The notes under the pieces: model-generated
Databases searched by the model: none
Told to the model about the DNA's origin: nothing
What the model saw: only the letters and a program-made list of their open reading frames with translations
Made by a program: the position numbers and the translations under genes
DNA from: Isoetes taiwanensis
Taxonomy: Eukaryota > Streptophyta > Lycopodiopsida > Isoetales > Isoetaceae
Assembly (NCBI GenBank): GCA_021234155.1
Contig: JAJEKV010000140.1
Span: 713,407-777,406, forward strand
Direction: 5' to 3'
DNA: 64,000 bases
Shown here: positions 12,001-23,135 of the stretch, one piece after another
Numbering within the stretch: the stretch's first letter is position 1
How the letters are laid out: every line of letters starts with the position of its first letter

Positions 12001-14504
12001 GGCGTTAAAGTCCATTGGCGGTCGGATCCGCGATTCCGGGAGGGAGGTCGCCCGTCCGCCCCGGGGCCTTGGGGAGAGGAAATTTGGGGCAAGCAGCCTC
12101 AGGAGGGATTTTAGGGTCCGCTCTCGGCATCAACACCCCAACTCCACTTCAAGACACGGCGCCAAAGGTCCCGCCGAATCGACAAGGAGAGGGCCTCCCG
12201 GCGTAAACCCCGTGGGTTGCCGGGCTCTAGAAGGGTTTACGTTTTGGGGGCGAGTCTGGCTCTGTTGCACTTGGGACCTGGTCGAGAAGCGGCCAGAATC
12301 AGACAAGCAAGGGAAACCGGCGGAGTGGAGTTTGGGCCTTTCCTCCTCCCGATGTGGCAAGAGTAGAAGTCGGGGGGCGCTTTTGCGATGGCAAGACATT
12401 AAAGTAAATTCGCAATTAATGCATTGCCGAAAAATAAATTCGGTTTTTGCCCGGGGATCCTAATTCATCTCCAGCACACGGCCCAATTTTGAATTTTAGG
12501 AGAAGGTCTAGGTCAAAGGGTTAGCATTAGAGCGGTCGGGGCAGCCGTTGCGGAGGCAAACCGAGTGGCACCCTTCCCAAGTCAAAAGCGAGGCCCGGGA
12601 CCTTGCGGGGATCCCTCACAAGAGGGAGAGTCCAGGACCTGGGGCGGGATCCAAAAAGTTCCCGAGGCGACCCTTCTGGCGGCTCCCGGTCGCTGCAGCT
12701 AATGACCACCCTCCCGGGCCCGGTTCCCCTATCCGGCCGTTGGATCCTCCGTTCGGGGGCCCCTCTTGGGGAAGGTCAAAAGATTCAGATCGGTCGGGAG
12801 AACTTGTCAAACCCGTGGGGCGTCGATGTCGACCTTGTAGAAACCGCCTTTGTTTTGTGGTTCGGACGCAGGATGCTCGGAATGGCAAATAGACCCTGCC
12901 AAATCGTCCTGAATAAAAGAAATTACCCTAGGGAGCAAGTTACCGGGTCGGTTTTGCGAAAGAAGGAAACACTCACGCCCTCCGCGGCGGTATCCCGCAG
13001 CATGCACATCCTAGGCCAATTGACTACGAGTGTGATGGAAGTGAGCTACTTTGGCTTCTTGGAGTTGGGTGGTCTTACGGCCCGGAACTTGGTCCCGAGG
13101 GCAATGTCGGCGTTACGAGTCCATTGGCGGTCGGTCACGATTCCGGAGAGGGAGGTCGCCCGTCCGTCCCGGGGGCCTTGGGAGAGGAAATTTGGGGCAG
13201 CGACCTCAGGGATTTTAAGGTCAGCGCTCAAGGCGTCAACACCCCAACTCCACTTCAAGACACGGCGCAGGTCCCGGCCGAATCGACACAAGGAGGGGCC
13301 TCAAACGTAAACCCTGTGGGTTGCCAGGCTCTAGAAGGGTTTACGTTTTGGGGGCCGAGTCCCGGTCCGTTACGCAGGGACCTGGCCGAGAAGCGGCCCA
13401 GAGAATACGGAGCAAGGGGATCGGCGAAGCCCGGAGTTTGGGCCTTTCCTCCTCCCGATGTGGCAAGTAGAAGTCGGGCTTTTTTGCAGTGGCAAGACAT
13501 TAAAGAAAATTCGCTAATTAATGCATTGCCGCGAAAATAAATTCCTGTTTTTGCCGGTAAGGATCCTAATTCATCTCCGGCACGGCCCAATTTTTGAATT
13601 TTGAGGAGAAGGTCTAGGTCAAAGGGTTAGCATTAGAACGGTCGGGGCAGCGTTGCGGGGCACCGAAGCCGCACCCTTCCCCAAGTCAAGCGAGGCGAGG
13701 ACCTTGCGGGGATCCCTCACAAGAGGGGAGAGTCCGGACCCGGGGAGGCGGGATCAAAAAAGTTCCAGAGCTGACCCTTCCCAGCGGCTCCCGGGGCTGC
13801 ACGCTAATGACCACCCTCCCGGCCCGGTTCCCCTATCCGGCCCGTTGGATCCTCCGTTCGAGGGCCCCTCTTCGGAAGGTCCAAAAGATTCGGTCGGTCC
13901 GGGAGAACTTGTCAAACCGCTGGCGTCGATGTCGGCCTTGTAGAAACCGCTTTTTTTGTCGTTAGGGCACGGGATGCTCCGGGAATGGCAAATAGACCCT
14001 GCCAAATCGTCCTGAATGGCGAAATTACCCTAGGGAGCAAGTTACCACGGTCGGTTTTGAAAAGAAGGAAACACTCACGCCCTCCCGCGGCGAGTATCCG
14101 CATGCACATCCTAGGCCAATTGACTACGAGTGTGATGGAAGTGAGCTACTTTGGCGCTTCTTGGAGTTCGGTGGTCTTCTGGCCACGGAACTTGGTCCCG
14201 TGGGCAATGTCGGCGTTCCGAGTCCATTGGCGAGTCGGTCCGCGATTCCGGAGGGGAGGTCGCCGTCCGGCCCCTGGGGCCTTGGGGAGAGGAAATTTGG
14301 GGCAAGCAGCCTCCGGAGGGATTTTAGGGTCCGCGCTCTGGCATCAACACCCCAACTCCACTTCAAGATACGGCGCAAGGTCCCGGCCGAATCTGACAAG
14401 GAGAGGGCCTCCGAAACGTAAACCCTGTGGGTTGCCAGGCTCTAGAAGGGTTTACGTTTTGGGGGCCGAGTCCTGGTCTGTTGCACTTGGGACCTGGTCG
14501 AGAA
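3061..14504 (+). repeat. Satellite-like tandem array, segment 1 (~1.1 kb monomers)
   Basis: A GC-rich tandem repeat. A conserved anchor (ATGCACATCCTAGGCCAATT) recurs at 4081, 5206, 6317, 7417, 8529, 9640, 10767, 11888, 13002 and 14102, giving unit lengths of 1100-1127 bp (mean about 1113). A second anchor, TGGCAAGACATTA, keeps the same spacing. The first unit is partial. Each monomer carries about four GGATCC sites. Units differ mainly by 1-6 base indels in G/C-rich runs, while the blocks between them are nearly invariant. Open frames inside are short and shift between copies, so I read the array as non-coding. The TSD copy GTCGAGAA (14497-14504) ends this segment at the hAT insertion. Confidence 0.95.
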
Positions 14505-14894
14505 CAGGGCTCGAAAATAGTATGATAGCCAACCAGCAAAAATGCCTTACTTAATTTACATTTGACGGATTTTTTTCCATGTAACCGGAAAATCCTTTTC
14601 CTCTAAAAATTTACCAGATTATTGCCTTCCAATACAAATTACAAAAGGCAAGAGTTATATTCCTCACTATATAGTAAATTTGTAGAACACAAGGTAATAG
14701 TTATTGTAAATATAAAGCAGATATTTATATTATTGCCTCCAAACAAAAAACTTACAACTGTTCAAAACAAATCAGTATTTTCCTTCAAAAATATATGCAA
14801 AATAGCCTGGTAAGTTTGCTCTACAAGCCAGCATGTAACATGTAAAATATTAACATAGAACTATAAATTGGCATCATAAGTCTTGCTGTAAAAA

Positions 14895-15857
14895 TCAGCA
14901 TGCTAAATGTTGACTTGGATCGCCAAAGTAAATGTGTCGACCACGATTATCAGCTTTCTTCTTCCATACTTCAATGCTTTCCGTAAAATCAAACTCGCTT
15001 GCTTGAGCAGGACCATTTACAACAATAGAGAGGCATGCATTCAAGCTCTCTACATTCAACTTTGAACGCCATCTGCTTTTTATATTAGTTCTATGGCTGA
15101 ACAAACTCTCGCAGATTGCATTGCTAGCGCACTGTACTAATGCAATTTGTAACAATGTCATAATATTTTTGAAGCGTGCTTCATTTGCTGGACTTGAAGA
15201 GATCATCAAACAAACTTCCTCGATATTCTTCCGTGGCCAATTAGCTAAAGCATGCATCTTATAATCACTATACTCCCTTCTCAACACATTTGGATCAATT
15301 AATGGAGTGGCCTCTTGCTGCAATCCAGTTGCACTCTTTGTCATACCATAAAATCCAATAAGCTTCTCCAAGCTCTCCTCACCAAACTTTCGTGATTGTG
15401 TAGCTATCCTTGGCATGTTCAAAGGAGCAAAGATACTAAAATGCTTTAAAATACTTGTGTCTTCAAATCTGATTTTTAAACAGTCACAAACAGACCTAGC
15501 ATATGCTTTTTGTTGTTCTATAACAACTTCCAAATCCAATAAGTCCTTACTTCTTGATATGCTGAAATTTCTATATTCAGCTCCATGGATAGAAGAGCGT
15601 AAAGCTGCTAACCAGCCACCTGGAGGTCCATAATCTGGAATTATGGGAAAACCTTGTGCATCTTCTTGATATGCATTCAAATCTGTTTGAGGATCAGCAA
15701 CATAATAGGCTTGAATAGCTTCTATTGAAGTCTTCACGTGATCCTCAATAACTGTTATATCAATGTGATGAGCCTGGAACATCTTACTTAGAATGGTAAG
15801 GCCACCAAGTATATCAGCAAGAAAATGCAACAGGTATATAGTTTTAAAATCAGCCAC
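14895..15857 (-). CDS. hAT transposase, C-terminal part with dimerisation region
   Basis: 320 codons continuing the transposase in another frame, from MADFKTIYLLHFLADIL to the stop. Near the C-terminus (about residues 235-290) lies the hAT dimerisation-like segment, ALVQCASNAICESLFSHR followed by NVESLNACLSIVV. Relative to the family, some tens of residues are missing between this frame and the preceding one. The gap of about 38 nt holds stop codons in all frames, so either a small deletion plus frameshift or an unusual intron separates them. I call it a probable lesion. Confidence 0.75.
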   Translation of the reverse strand: MADFKTIYLLHFLADILGGLTILSKMFQAHHIDITVIEDHVKTSIEAIQAYYVADPQTDLNAYQEDAQGFPIIPDYGPPGGWLAALRSSIHGAEYRNFSISRSKDLLDLEVVIEQQKAYARSVCDCLKIRFEDTSILKHFSIFAPLNMPRIATQSRKFGEESLEKLIGFYGMTKSATGLQQEATPLIDPNVLRREYSDYKMHALANWPRKNIEEVCLMISSSPANEARFKNIMTLLQIALVQCASNAICESLFSHRTNIKSRWRSKLNVESLNACLSIVVNGPAQASEFDFTESIEVWKKKADNRGRHIYFGDPSQHLAC

Positions 15858-15895
15858 CTTTCTAAAAATCTCACGAGATTCTAATTACAGATACC

Positions 15896-17165
15896 TTAGA
15901 ACAAAAAGAAAAGTAAGTCTTCACATAATCTGCTAATTGCATTGTGCCTACTCAACCAACGTGTACTTTGAATGCCCTGTAATCTTAAAATAGAACATGC
16001 GTATTCCTCGAGCAAGTCTTGCAATTTTTCTAACCTTTTGCTACTGCGGGAAAAGTGGGCAGCAATAGTGTTGACAAGCGCTTCAATTTCTTCTAACCAT
16101 TCCATAGAAGGGTGCTTAGCTGCATCTTGCACGGCCAAGTTTTCTCGATGAGCAATACAATGAATAGATGTCATGTAGGGATGCAAATTCTTTAATCTTG
16201 CTGCAACACCTGTTTTATGGCCTGTCATGCTAGATGCTCCATCAGAGCCAAAACCCACTAACTTAGACATGTCAATTCCAGCCCCACGAAGATGGTCCAA
16301 TAGGGCAGCACACAATGAACCTGCATCAGCTTTACTAACCCTTAATATGCTTAAAAAATTGTGCCTTGGCTCACTCCCATACTCCAAATAGCTAACACAC
16401 ACGACAAGATGTTGTTGTGTTGCTACATCAGTGGATTCATCTACTTGCACACCAAAAAAGGGGCTTGCTTTCACCTTTGCTATCAAGGATGCATGTAAAC
16501 TATCAGCGATGCAACAAATGAACTCTTGGCAAGCATGATCATCATGATAAAGTTGCCTAGTTATCGCTGAGCAACCAGTCAAACCAATCAAGTCTACCAA
16601 ATATGCAAAGTCATTAAAAGACCAACTCCTTGCAGCCACAGTGTAAGCAGCCCTAAACAAATTTAGCACAGCACCGTCCACGGAAGAATGCATTTTCTGA
16701 ACTGCAGCCACAATGGGTTTTTGTACCTTAGCGGCATCTAACATTTTAGCATGCGCAGTAATATGTGTTCTTGTGGCAGCATGTTCATAGAAACTAGAGG
16801 TCTTAAAATTCCTACTTCCACCTTGTGCAAAGGGACTATTTCCTGTTGTATCAGAAATTAGCATTAATAATCATTTTCTGAAGCAAAAACAATCATTTGA
16901 GCATACCTGGAATGGAAAAACCTTCACAAGTAGTGCAAAAAATTGCGTCAGCTTCTTGATCATAGCGCATCCATAACCATATTTTTAGCCATTTGTATTT
17001 GAATATCAACTTGGGTTCTTTATTATCTTCGTCACAATCACTCTCACTTACATCATCATCATGCTCTTCATTACCAAGCTTTCTTGCTGCTGCTTTCTTG
17101 AACATATCCATTACATTATTGCCAAGGATTCCCGTGGTATTCCTCTTCTTTGATCTTCTTACCAT
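15896..17165 (-). CDS. hAT transposase, N-terminal and central part (two exons)
   Basis: hAT transposases excise and reinsert the element in the nucleus through an RNase H-fold D-D-E core. Exon 1 starts at MVRRSKKRN and holds a BED/TTF-like cysteine pair (FCTTC). It ends at a donor CAG/GTATGC. A 64-nt GT-AG intron (16843-16906) has phase 1, and splicing it restores an open frame into NSPFAQGGSRNF. Exon 2 has the DUF4371-type core with FFGVQVDESTDVATQQH, where the D of DEST is the likely first catalytic Asp, and then GFGSDGASSMTG and the CIAHR motif. It stops at TAA in FFLF. A farther upstream ATG exists (17231), but it lies in the 47-bp duplication. The family is frequently annotated as E3 SUMO ligase KIAA1586-like, which is a naming artefact of the hAT ancestry. 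Confidence 0.85.
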
Positions 17166-17254
17166 AATTGTTAAATCTGCACAAGTATGCACATTAATCA
17201 GAAAATTACCATAATTGTTAAATCTGCACAAGTATGCACATTAATCAGAAAACC
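17161..17254 (-). repeat. 47-bp perfect tandem duplication at the hAT start codon
   Basis: Two consecutive copies of a 47-bp unit beginning ACCATAATTGTTAAATCTGC. The inner copy overlaps the start of the transposase reading frame, so the duplication creates a second possible start and lengthens the apparent N-terminus by 22 codons. Confidence 0.9.
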
Positions 17255-18480
17255 TTGCATACTTTGGCGATGTATATTTCAGAAAATCAGTAGTTTCAAG
17301 CTGGTATGATCTAATTTTTTGGCATACAACAGTAAATATCAGACATACAACAGTGGTCCTGGAATGCACCAATTTTTAAGCAAAACAAAAAGGACTAACT
17401 AAAACCTGTACCTTAAATACACTGCTACTTCATGCATCCAGCTTTCTTGTGCTCGAGACTACTGTATTGTATTAAAATCAGAACAGAACTACACAGTGTT
17501 TTTTCTCTGCTGCTTGCTACACTTCTCTGGATAGAAACAATCAATTTAAATACTTGGACTAATCACGAACTCTAACTTAGATCCTCTGCTTTGAATTCTA
17601 CTGAGAAAGATCTATGAGGATCAAAATGCTCCTCTGTAATTACACTAGTTTCTGATCCCCTGCAACCAAGGTATGAAGAAGAAACTGAAGTAAAAACCAT
17701 AGCCAACCTGAAACTTAAAGGTTAAGATCAAGCAGCTATGGGCATCAGATCTTCCAGCCAGCTAGCTCCTCTTTAGATCTTTACATTTTTCTCAATACCC
17801 ACCAGCAATCCCTTATACTTAAGATCAGGGCAGTTAAGAACCTGGGATTGGAGCCACCAGAGCTTGAAGATATGAAGAAGAAGAAGAAGAAAACAAAAAT
17901 TCGTACAGATGCAGCATGAAATATGGCTTTGAAACGTCCCATTCTTCTTCCAGGTGATGTATTCATACCCTGAATCTAGTAGGATTTCTGCTAATCAGGC
18001 TAGAAATGGATTTCAATTCTAAATCTTGTTATTGATCAGAAAAAAGTGGAGCTATTGATGCTATTGAACCTACTGAGAATGAGACATAAGAGACATAATG
18101 AGACATAGAATGCTAGAAATCGGATTTCTGTTACTGAGAAAGAGACATAATGTTGAACACTTGAAAAATGTTTACCTTATGATATAAGTACAAGAAGACT
18201 CCACTCCAACTAAACAATCGATGTGGCTGGAGCAGTAGCAGCAGCTGATGGATATGGTGTCGTCGTGTGGCTTGTGTGTTGAAGAAGAAGAAGAGAGTAC
18301 GAATTTGCTCGCTCTTCTGCTCTCTCCTATTCATTCTAATTGCAAAGGCCCCTAGAATCAATAGGGAAGAGCGGGAAAGAGAGTAAATATCCATGGAAAT
18401 CTTCCCCATCAGATCTGAGATCTCTGCTGCCTGCTGCCTGCCATCGTAGTTGAAGAAGCCGGCCGCCGCCATCGTTTAAC
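17255..18480 (-). other. Presumed 5' non-coding part of the hAT gene
   Basis: Lies between the transposase start and the right terminus. It has (AAG)n runs at about 17875 and 18285 and an ATG-rich GC island at 18390-18475 (minus strand) that could encode a short leader. No conserved domain. Probably the 5' UTR with at least one intron. Confidence 0.4.
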
Positions 18481-18721
18481 AATGAAAACCTAAAAACGAA
18501 ACTAAGGAAATCGAAACCTAAGCAAATAACCATATTAAAAAATTGCCGTCCGCCCATTCTATTTTCCGGATATTTGCCTTTAACGAAACAACCCCCCTTT
18601 TTTTTTGCCGTCGGAATATTTTTTTGCCCGGAATGTGGTGCCGGAAAGATATTCAAGCAATCGGATAATAAGACAATGGGGCGGATTTTTCAGGGAGGAT
18701 CTCCCTTATTTTCGAACCATG

Positions 18722-21700
18722 GTCGAGAAGCAGCAGCCGAGAATACGGAGCAAGGGGAACTGACGGAGCGGAGTTTGGGCCTTTCCTCCTCCCGATGTGG
18801 CAAGTAGAAGTCGGGGGCGCTTTTCTGCGATGGCAAGACATTAAGTAAATTCGCAATTAATGCATTGCGAAAATAAATTCGGTTTTGCCGGTGGGATCCC
18901 TAATTCATCTCCAGCACACGGCCCAATTTTGGAATTTTGAGGAGAAGGTCTAGGTCAAAGGGTTAGCATTAGAGCGGTCGGGGCGGCCCGTTGCGGGAAC
19001 AACCGAGGCACACCCTTCCCCAAGTCAAACGAGGCCAGGACCTTGCGGGGATCCCTCACAAGAGGGGAGAGTCCCGGACCCCGGAAGGCGGGATCAAAAG
19101 CGTTCGAGGCGACCCTTCTGGCGGCGCTCCCGGGGCTGCACGCTAATGACCACCCTCGGGGCGGTTCCCTATCCGGCCGTTGGATCCTCCGTTTAGGGGC
19201 CCCTCTTCTGAAGGTCCAAAAGATTCCGATCGGGTCCGGGAGAACTTGTCAAACCGGCTGGCCCCGATGTCGGCCTTGTAGAAACCGCATTGTTTTGTCG
19301 TTCGGGCACCGGATGCTCGGAATGGCAAATAGACCACTGCCAAATCGTCCGGAATGGCGAAATTACCCTAGGGGAGCAAGTTACACGGCCGGTTTTGCGA
19401 AAGAAGGAAACACTCACGCCCTCCACGACAAGATCCCTCCCAGCATGCACATCCCAGGGCCAATTGACTACGAAAGTGTGATGGAAGTGAGCTACTTTGG
19501 CTTCTTGGAGTTGGGTGGTCTTACGCCCGCGGAACTTGTCCCAGAGGGCAATGTCGGCGTTCTCGAGTCCATTGGCGAGTCGGTCGCGATTCCTAGGAGA
19601 GGGGAGGTCGCCTCGGTCCGCCCCGGGGCCTTGGGAGAGGAAATTTGGGGCAAGCAGCCTCCGGAGGGATTTTAGGTCCGCCACTGCATCAACACCCCAA
19701 CTCCCACTTCAAGACCGCGGCGCAAAGGTCCCGGCGAATCGACAAGGAGAGGGCCTCCCCAAACGTAAACCACGTGGGTTGCCGTGGCTCTAGAAGGGTT
19801 TCACGTTTTGGGGGCGGAGTCCTGTCTGTTGCACTTGGGACTGGCCGAAGCGGCAGCCGAGAATACGAGCAAGGGGAACTGGCGGAGCGGAGTTTGGGCC
19901 TTTCCTCCTCCTGGATGTGGCAAGTAGAAGTGGGGGCTTTTGCGTTGGCAAGACATTAAATAAATTATGATTAATGCATTGCACGAAAATAAATTCGGTT
20001 TTTGCAGTAGGATCCCTAATTCATCTCCAGCCTACGGCCCAATTTTCGGAATTTTCGAGAAGGTCTAGGTCAAAGGGTTGGCATTAGAGCGGTCCGGGGC
20101 AGCCCGCTGGTGGCAACCGAGCCGGCACCCTTCCCCAAGTCAAACGAGGCCAGGACCTTGCGGGGATCCCTCACAAGAGGGGAGAGTCCCGACCCCGGAG
20201 GCGGGATCCAAAAAGTTCCCGAGCAGCCCTTCTGGCGGCTCCCGGGCCGCACGCTAATGACCACCCTCCCCGGGCCTGTTCCCCTATCCGACCGTTGGAT
20301 CCTCCGTTCAAGGGCCCCTCTTCGGGAAGGTCCAAAAGATTCCAGATCGGTCCGGGAGAACTTGTCAAACCGCTGAGCGTCTGATGTCGGCCTTGTAGAA
20401 ACCGCCTTTGTTTTGTCGTTAGGGCCGCAGGGATGCTCGGGAATGGCAAATAGACCACCTTAAATCGTCCTGAATGGCGAAATTACCCTAGGGAGCAAGT
20501 TACACCGGTTAGGTTTTGCGAAAGAAGGAAACACTCCACGCCCTCCCGCAAGATATCGCATGCACATCCTAGGCCAATTGACTACGAGTGTGATGGAAGT
20601 GAGCTACTTTGGGCTTCTTGGAGTTTGGGTGGTCTTCTGGCCCGCGGAACTTGGTCCCCGGGGCAATGTCGGCGCTCGAGTCCATTGGCAGAGTCGGATC
20701 GCGATTCCGGAGGGGAGGTCGCCTGTCCCGCCCCGGTGGCCTTGGGGAGAGGAAATTTGGGGCAAGCAGCCTCCGGAGGGATTTTAGGGTCCCTCGCATC
20801 AACACCCCAACTCCACTTCAAGACACGCGCCAAGGTCCCCAAACAATCTGACAAGGAGAGGGGCCTCAAACGTAAACCCCGTGGGTTGCCGTGCTCTAGA
20901 AGGGTTTACGCTTTGGGGGGAGTCCCGTCTGCTGCACTTGGGACCCGGTCGAGAAGCGTGCTGTAGAGAATACTGAGCAAGGGGAACCGGACGGAGCCGG
21001 AGTTTGGGCCTTTTCCTCCTCCCGATGTGGCAAGTAGAAGTCGGGGGCTTTTGCAGATGGCAAGACATTCAGAATTCGCAATTAATGCATTGCACGAAAA
21101 TAAATTCGGTTTTTTGCCGGGATCCCTAATTCATCTCCAGCACACGGCCCAATTTTGAATTTTCGGAGAAGGTCTAGGTCAAAGGGTTAGCATTAGAACG
21201 GTCAGGCAGCCCGTTGCGGGCAACCGAAGCCGCACCCTTCCCCCAAGTCAAGCGAGGCCAGGACCTTGCGGGGATCCCTCAAGAGGGGAGAGTCCCACCC
21301 CGTGAGGGGATCCAAAACGTTCCCGAGGCAGCCCTTCTGGGCAGCGCTCCCCGGGGCTGCACGCTAATGACCACCCTCCCGGGCCCTTCCCCTATCCGGC
21401 CGTTGGATCCTCCGTTCAGGGGGGCCCCTCTTGGGAAGGTCCAAAAGATTCCGGGATCGGTCCGGAGAACTTGTCAAACCGGGCGCCCCGATGTCGGCCT
21501 TGTAGAAACCCGCGACTGTTTTGTCGTTGGGCACCGGATGCTCCGGAATGGCAAATAGACCACCCAAATCGTCCGGAATGGCGAAATTACCCTAGGGAGC
21601 AAGTTACACGGCCGGTTTTGCTATAAAAGAAGGAAACACTCACGCCCTCCACGACAGTATCCCGCATGCACATCCTAGGCCAATTGACTACGAGTGTGAT

Positions 21701-22482
21701 TGAAGTGAGCTACTTTGGCGCTTCTTGGAGTTCGGGTGGTCTTCTGGCCACGGAACTTGATCCCCAGGGCAATGTCGGCGTTCCCGAAATCCATTGGCGA
21801 GTCGGATCGCTGATTCGAGAGGGAGGTCGCCCGTCCGGGTCCCGTGGCCTTGGGGAGAGGGAAATTGGGGCAAGCAGACCTCGGAGGATTTTAGGGTCAG
21901 CGCTCACGGCATCAACACCCCAACTCACTTCAAGACCAGCAGGTCCCGGCGAATCGACAAAGGAGAGGGCCTCAAAAGCGTAAACCCCGTGGTTGCGGGC
22001 TCTAGAAGGGTTTCTACGTTTTGGGGGGCGAGTCCCAGTCTGTTACGCAGGGACACAGCTTAGCGGCAACCCGAGAATCAAAGGGGAAACCGGCGGGCGG
22101 AGTTTGGCCTTTCCTCCTCCGATGTGGCAGAGTAGAAGTCGGGGGCACCTGGCAAGACATTAAGACATTGTGAATTCGCAATTAATGCATTGCCGCGAAA
22201 ATAAATTCGGTTTTGCCAGGGGATCCTAATTCATCTCCAGCACACGGCCCAATTTTCGGAATTTTCGGAGAAGGTCTAGGTCAAAGGGTTAGCATTAGAA
22301 CGGTCGGGGCAGCCCGTTGCAGGGCAACCGAGCTGGCACCCTTCCCCAAGTCAAACGAGGTCAGGACCTTGCAGGGATCCCTCACAAGAGGGGAGAGTCC
22401 GGACCCCAGGAGGCGGGATCCAAAAAAGTTCCCGAGGCAGCCCTTCCTGGCAGCGCTCCCCCCGGGGCTGCACGCTAATGAC
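18722..22482 (+). repeat. Satellite-like tandem array, segment 2
   Basis: Continuation of the array after the hAT element. Anchors lie at 19445, 20560 and 21666, spacing 1115 and 1106 bp. Subtracting the hAT and its TSD from the 14102-19445 interval gives 1118 bp, so the monomer phase is preserved exactly. The segment ends with ATGAC (22478-22482), the target duplication of the LTR element. Confidence 0.94.
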
Positions 22483-23118
22483 TGATACGAATGGTCTATT
22501 CTTCCTGCAAAACTCATCAACTTATTAGAAAGTAAAGCACCACAGGGTACTCGTTTTACCACCCAACCGGACCAACTAGAAGAGATATCACCAAGTCAAG
22601 CTACTCCGCAAGACAAGATCTCTCTAGCCACCAACCACTGGTGTTACATGAACTCCTTCTATTGATATGATCAAGCAAGGGACAAGAGAAGATACTAGAA
22701 GGTAAGGGTAGGCTCATCATCAACATAGGAAGAAGCAGATCTAGCTGTGCAGTCAACTCAGACCCCTATGCGCCTTTCTAGGCATAACTTTCAAACCGTA
22801 AGGAATCTATGGACAACCAAGCCCAATCTGGAAACTATACTTCAAGGGCTTTCCAACAAGGTAAGGATCGCCGATTTTTGAGCTGTGGTTGCGGAGATAT
22901 CACGTCTCAAAGTTGTCCTTTTATTTATAGGTAATAATACCTTTTTTGCCTTTTTGCTTCTAAATAAAGGTCAAGGTTTATTTTTAGCTCCCTCTTTGAT
23001 AATAGCAAGGCTTGGACCTACTGGATGACTTTCTTACTTGATCATATCAATAAATATTGTTCCATGCAAGGCCACTCCCCCGAGCACCATTATTAGTTAT
23101 TAACCTTAAACCATATCA
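22483..23118 (-). repeat. 3' LTR of the LARD-like element
   Basis: Begins TGATACGAATGG and ends ACCATATCA on the plus strand. It is the same length as the right LTR, with about five substitutions between them (for example CTATTGATATG against CTATCGATATG). The shared end CACTCCCCCGAGCACCA also occurs in a diverged LTR at 59979-60623. Confidence 0.93.
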
Positions 23119-23135
23119 ATTCCTCCCCTTCTCAG
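23119..23135 (-). promoter_or_regulatory. Polypurine tract beside the 3' LTR
   Basis: On the minus strand GAGAAGGGGAGGAAT abuts the LTR, as expected for the plus-strand primer of reverse transcription. It fixes the element orientation together with the primer-binding site. Confidence 0.8.

Larger units (their letters stand above)
14505..18721 (-). mobile_element. Complete hAT DNA transposon inserted in the array
   Basis: The left end CAGGGCTCGAAAATA is matched in inverted orientation by the right end (TATTTTCGAACCATG; inverted it reads CATGGTTCGAAAATA). A perfect 8-bp target duplication, GTCGAGAA, flanks the element at 14497-14504 and 18722-18729, and removing element plus one copy restores a normal monomer. 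An 8-bp duplication and CAGGG-type ends are hAT hallmarks. The minus strand carries a hAT transposase of the KIAA1586/DUF4371-like group with a hAT dimerisation region. The gene has one likely small intron and one break, so the copy may be only marginally defective. At 4217 bp it is full-size for an autonomous hAT. Confidence 0.93.

Noticed and set aside
3133-22485. Many 60-290-codon open frames in the 1.1-kb repeats
   Set aside because: They change frame and length from copy to copy because of small indels, have no domain similarity and arise on both strands of GC-rich DNA. Treated as by-products of the repeat.
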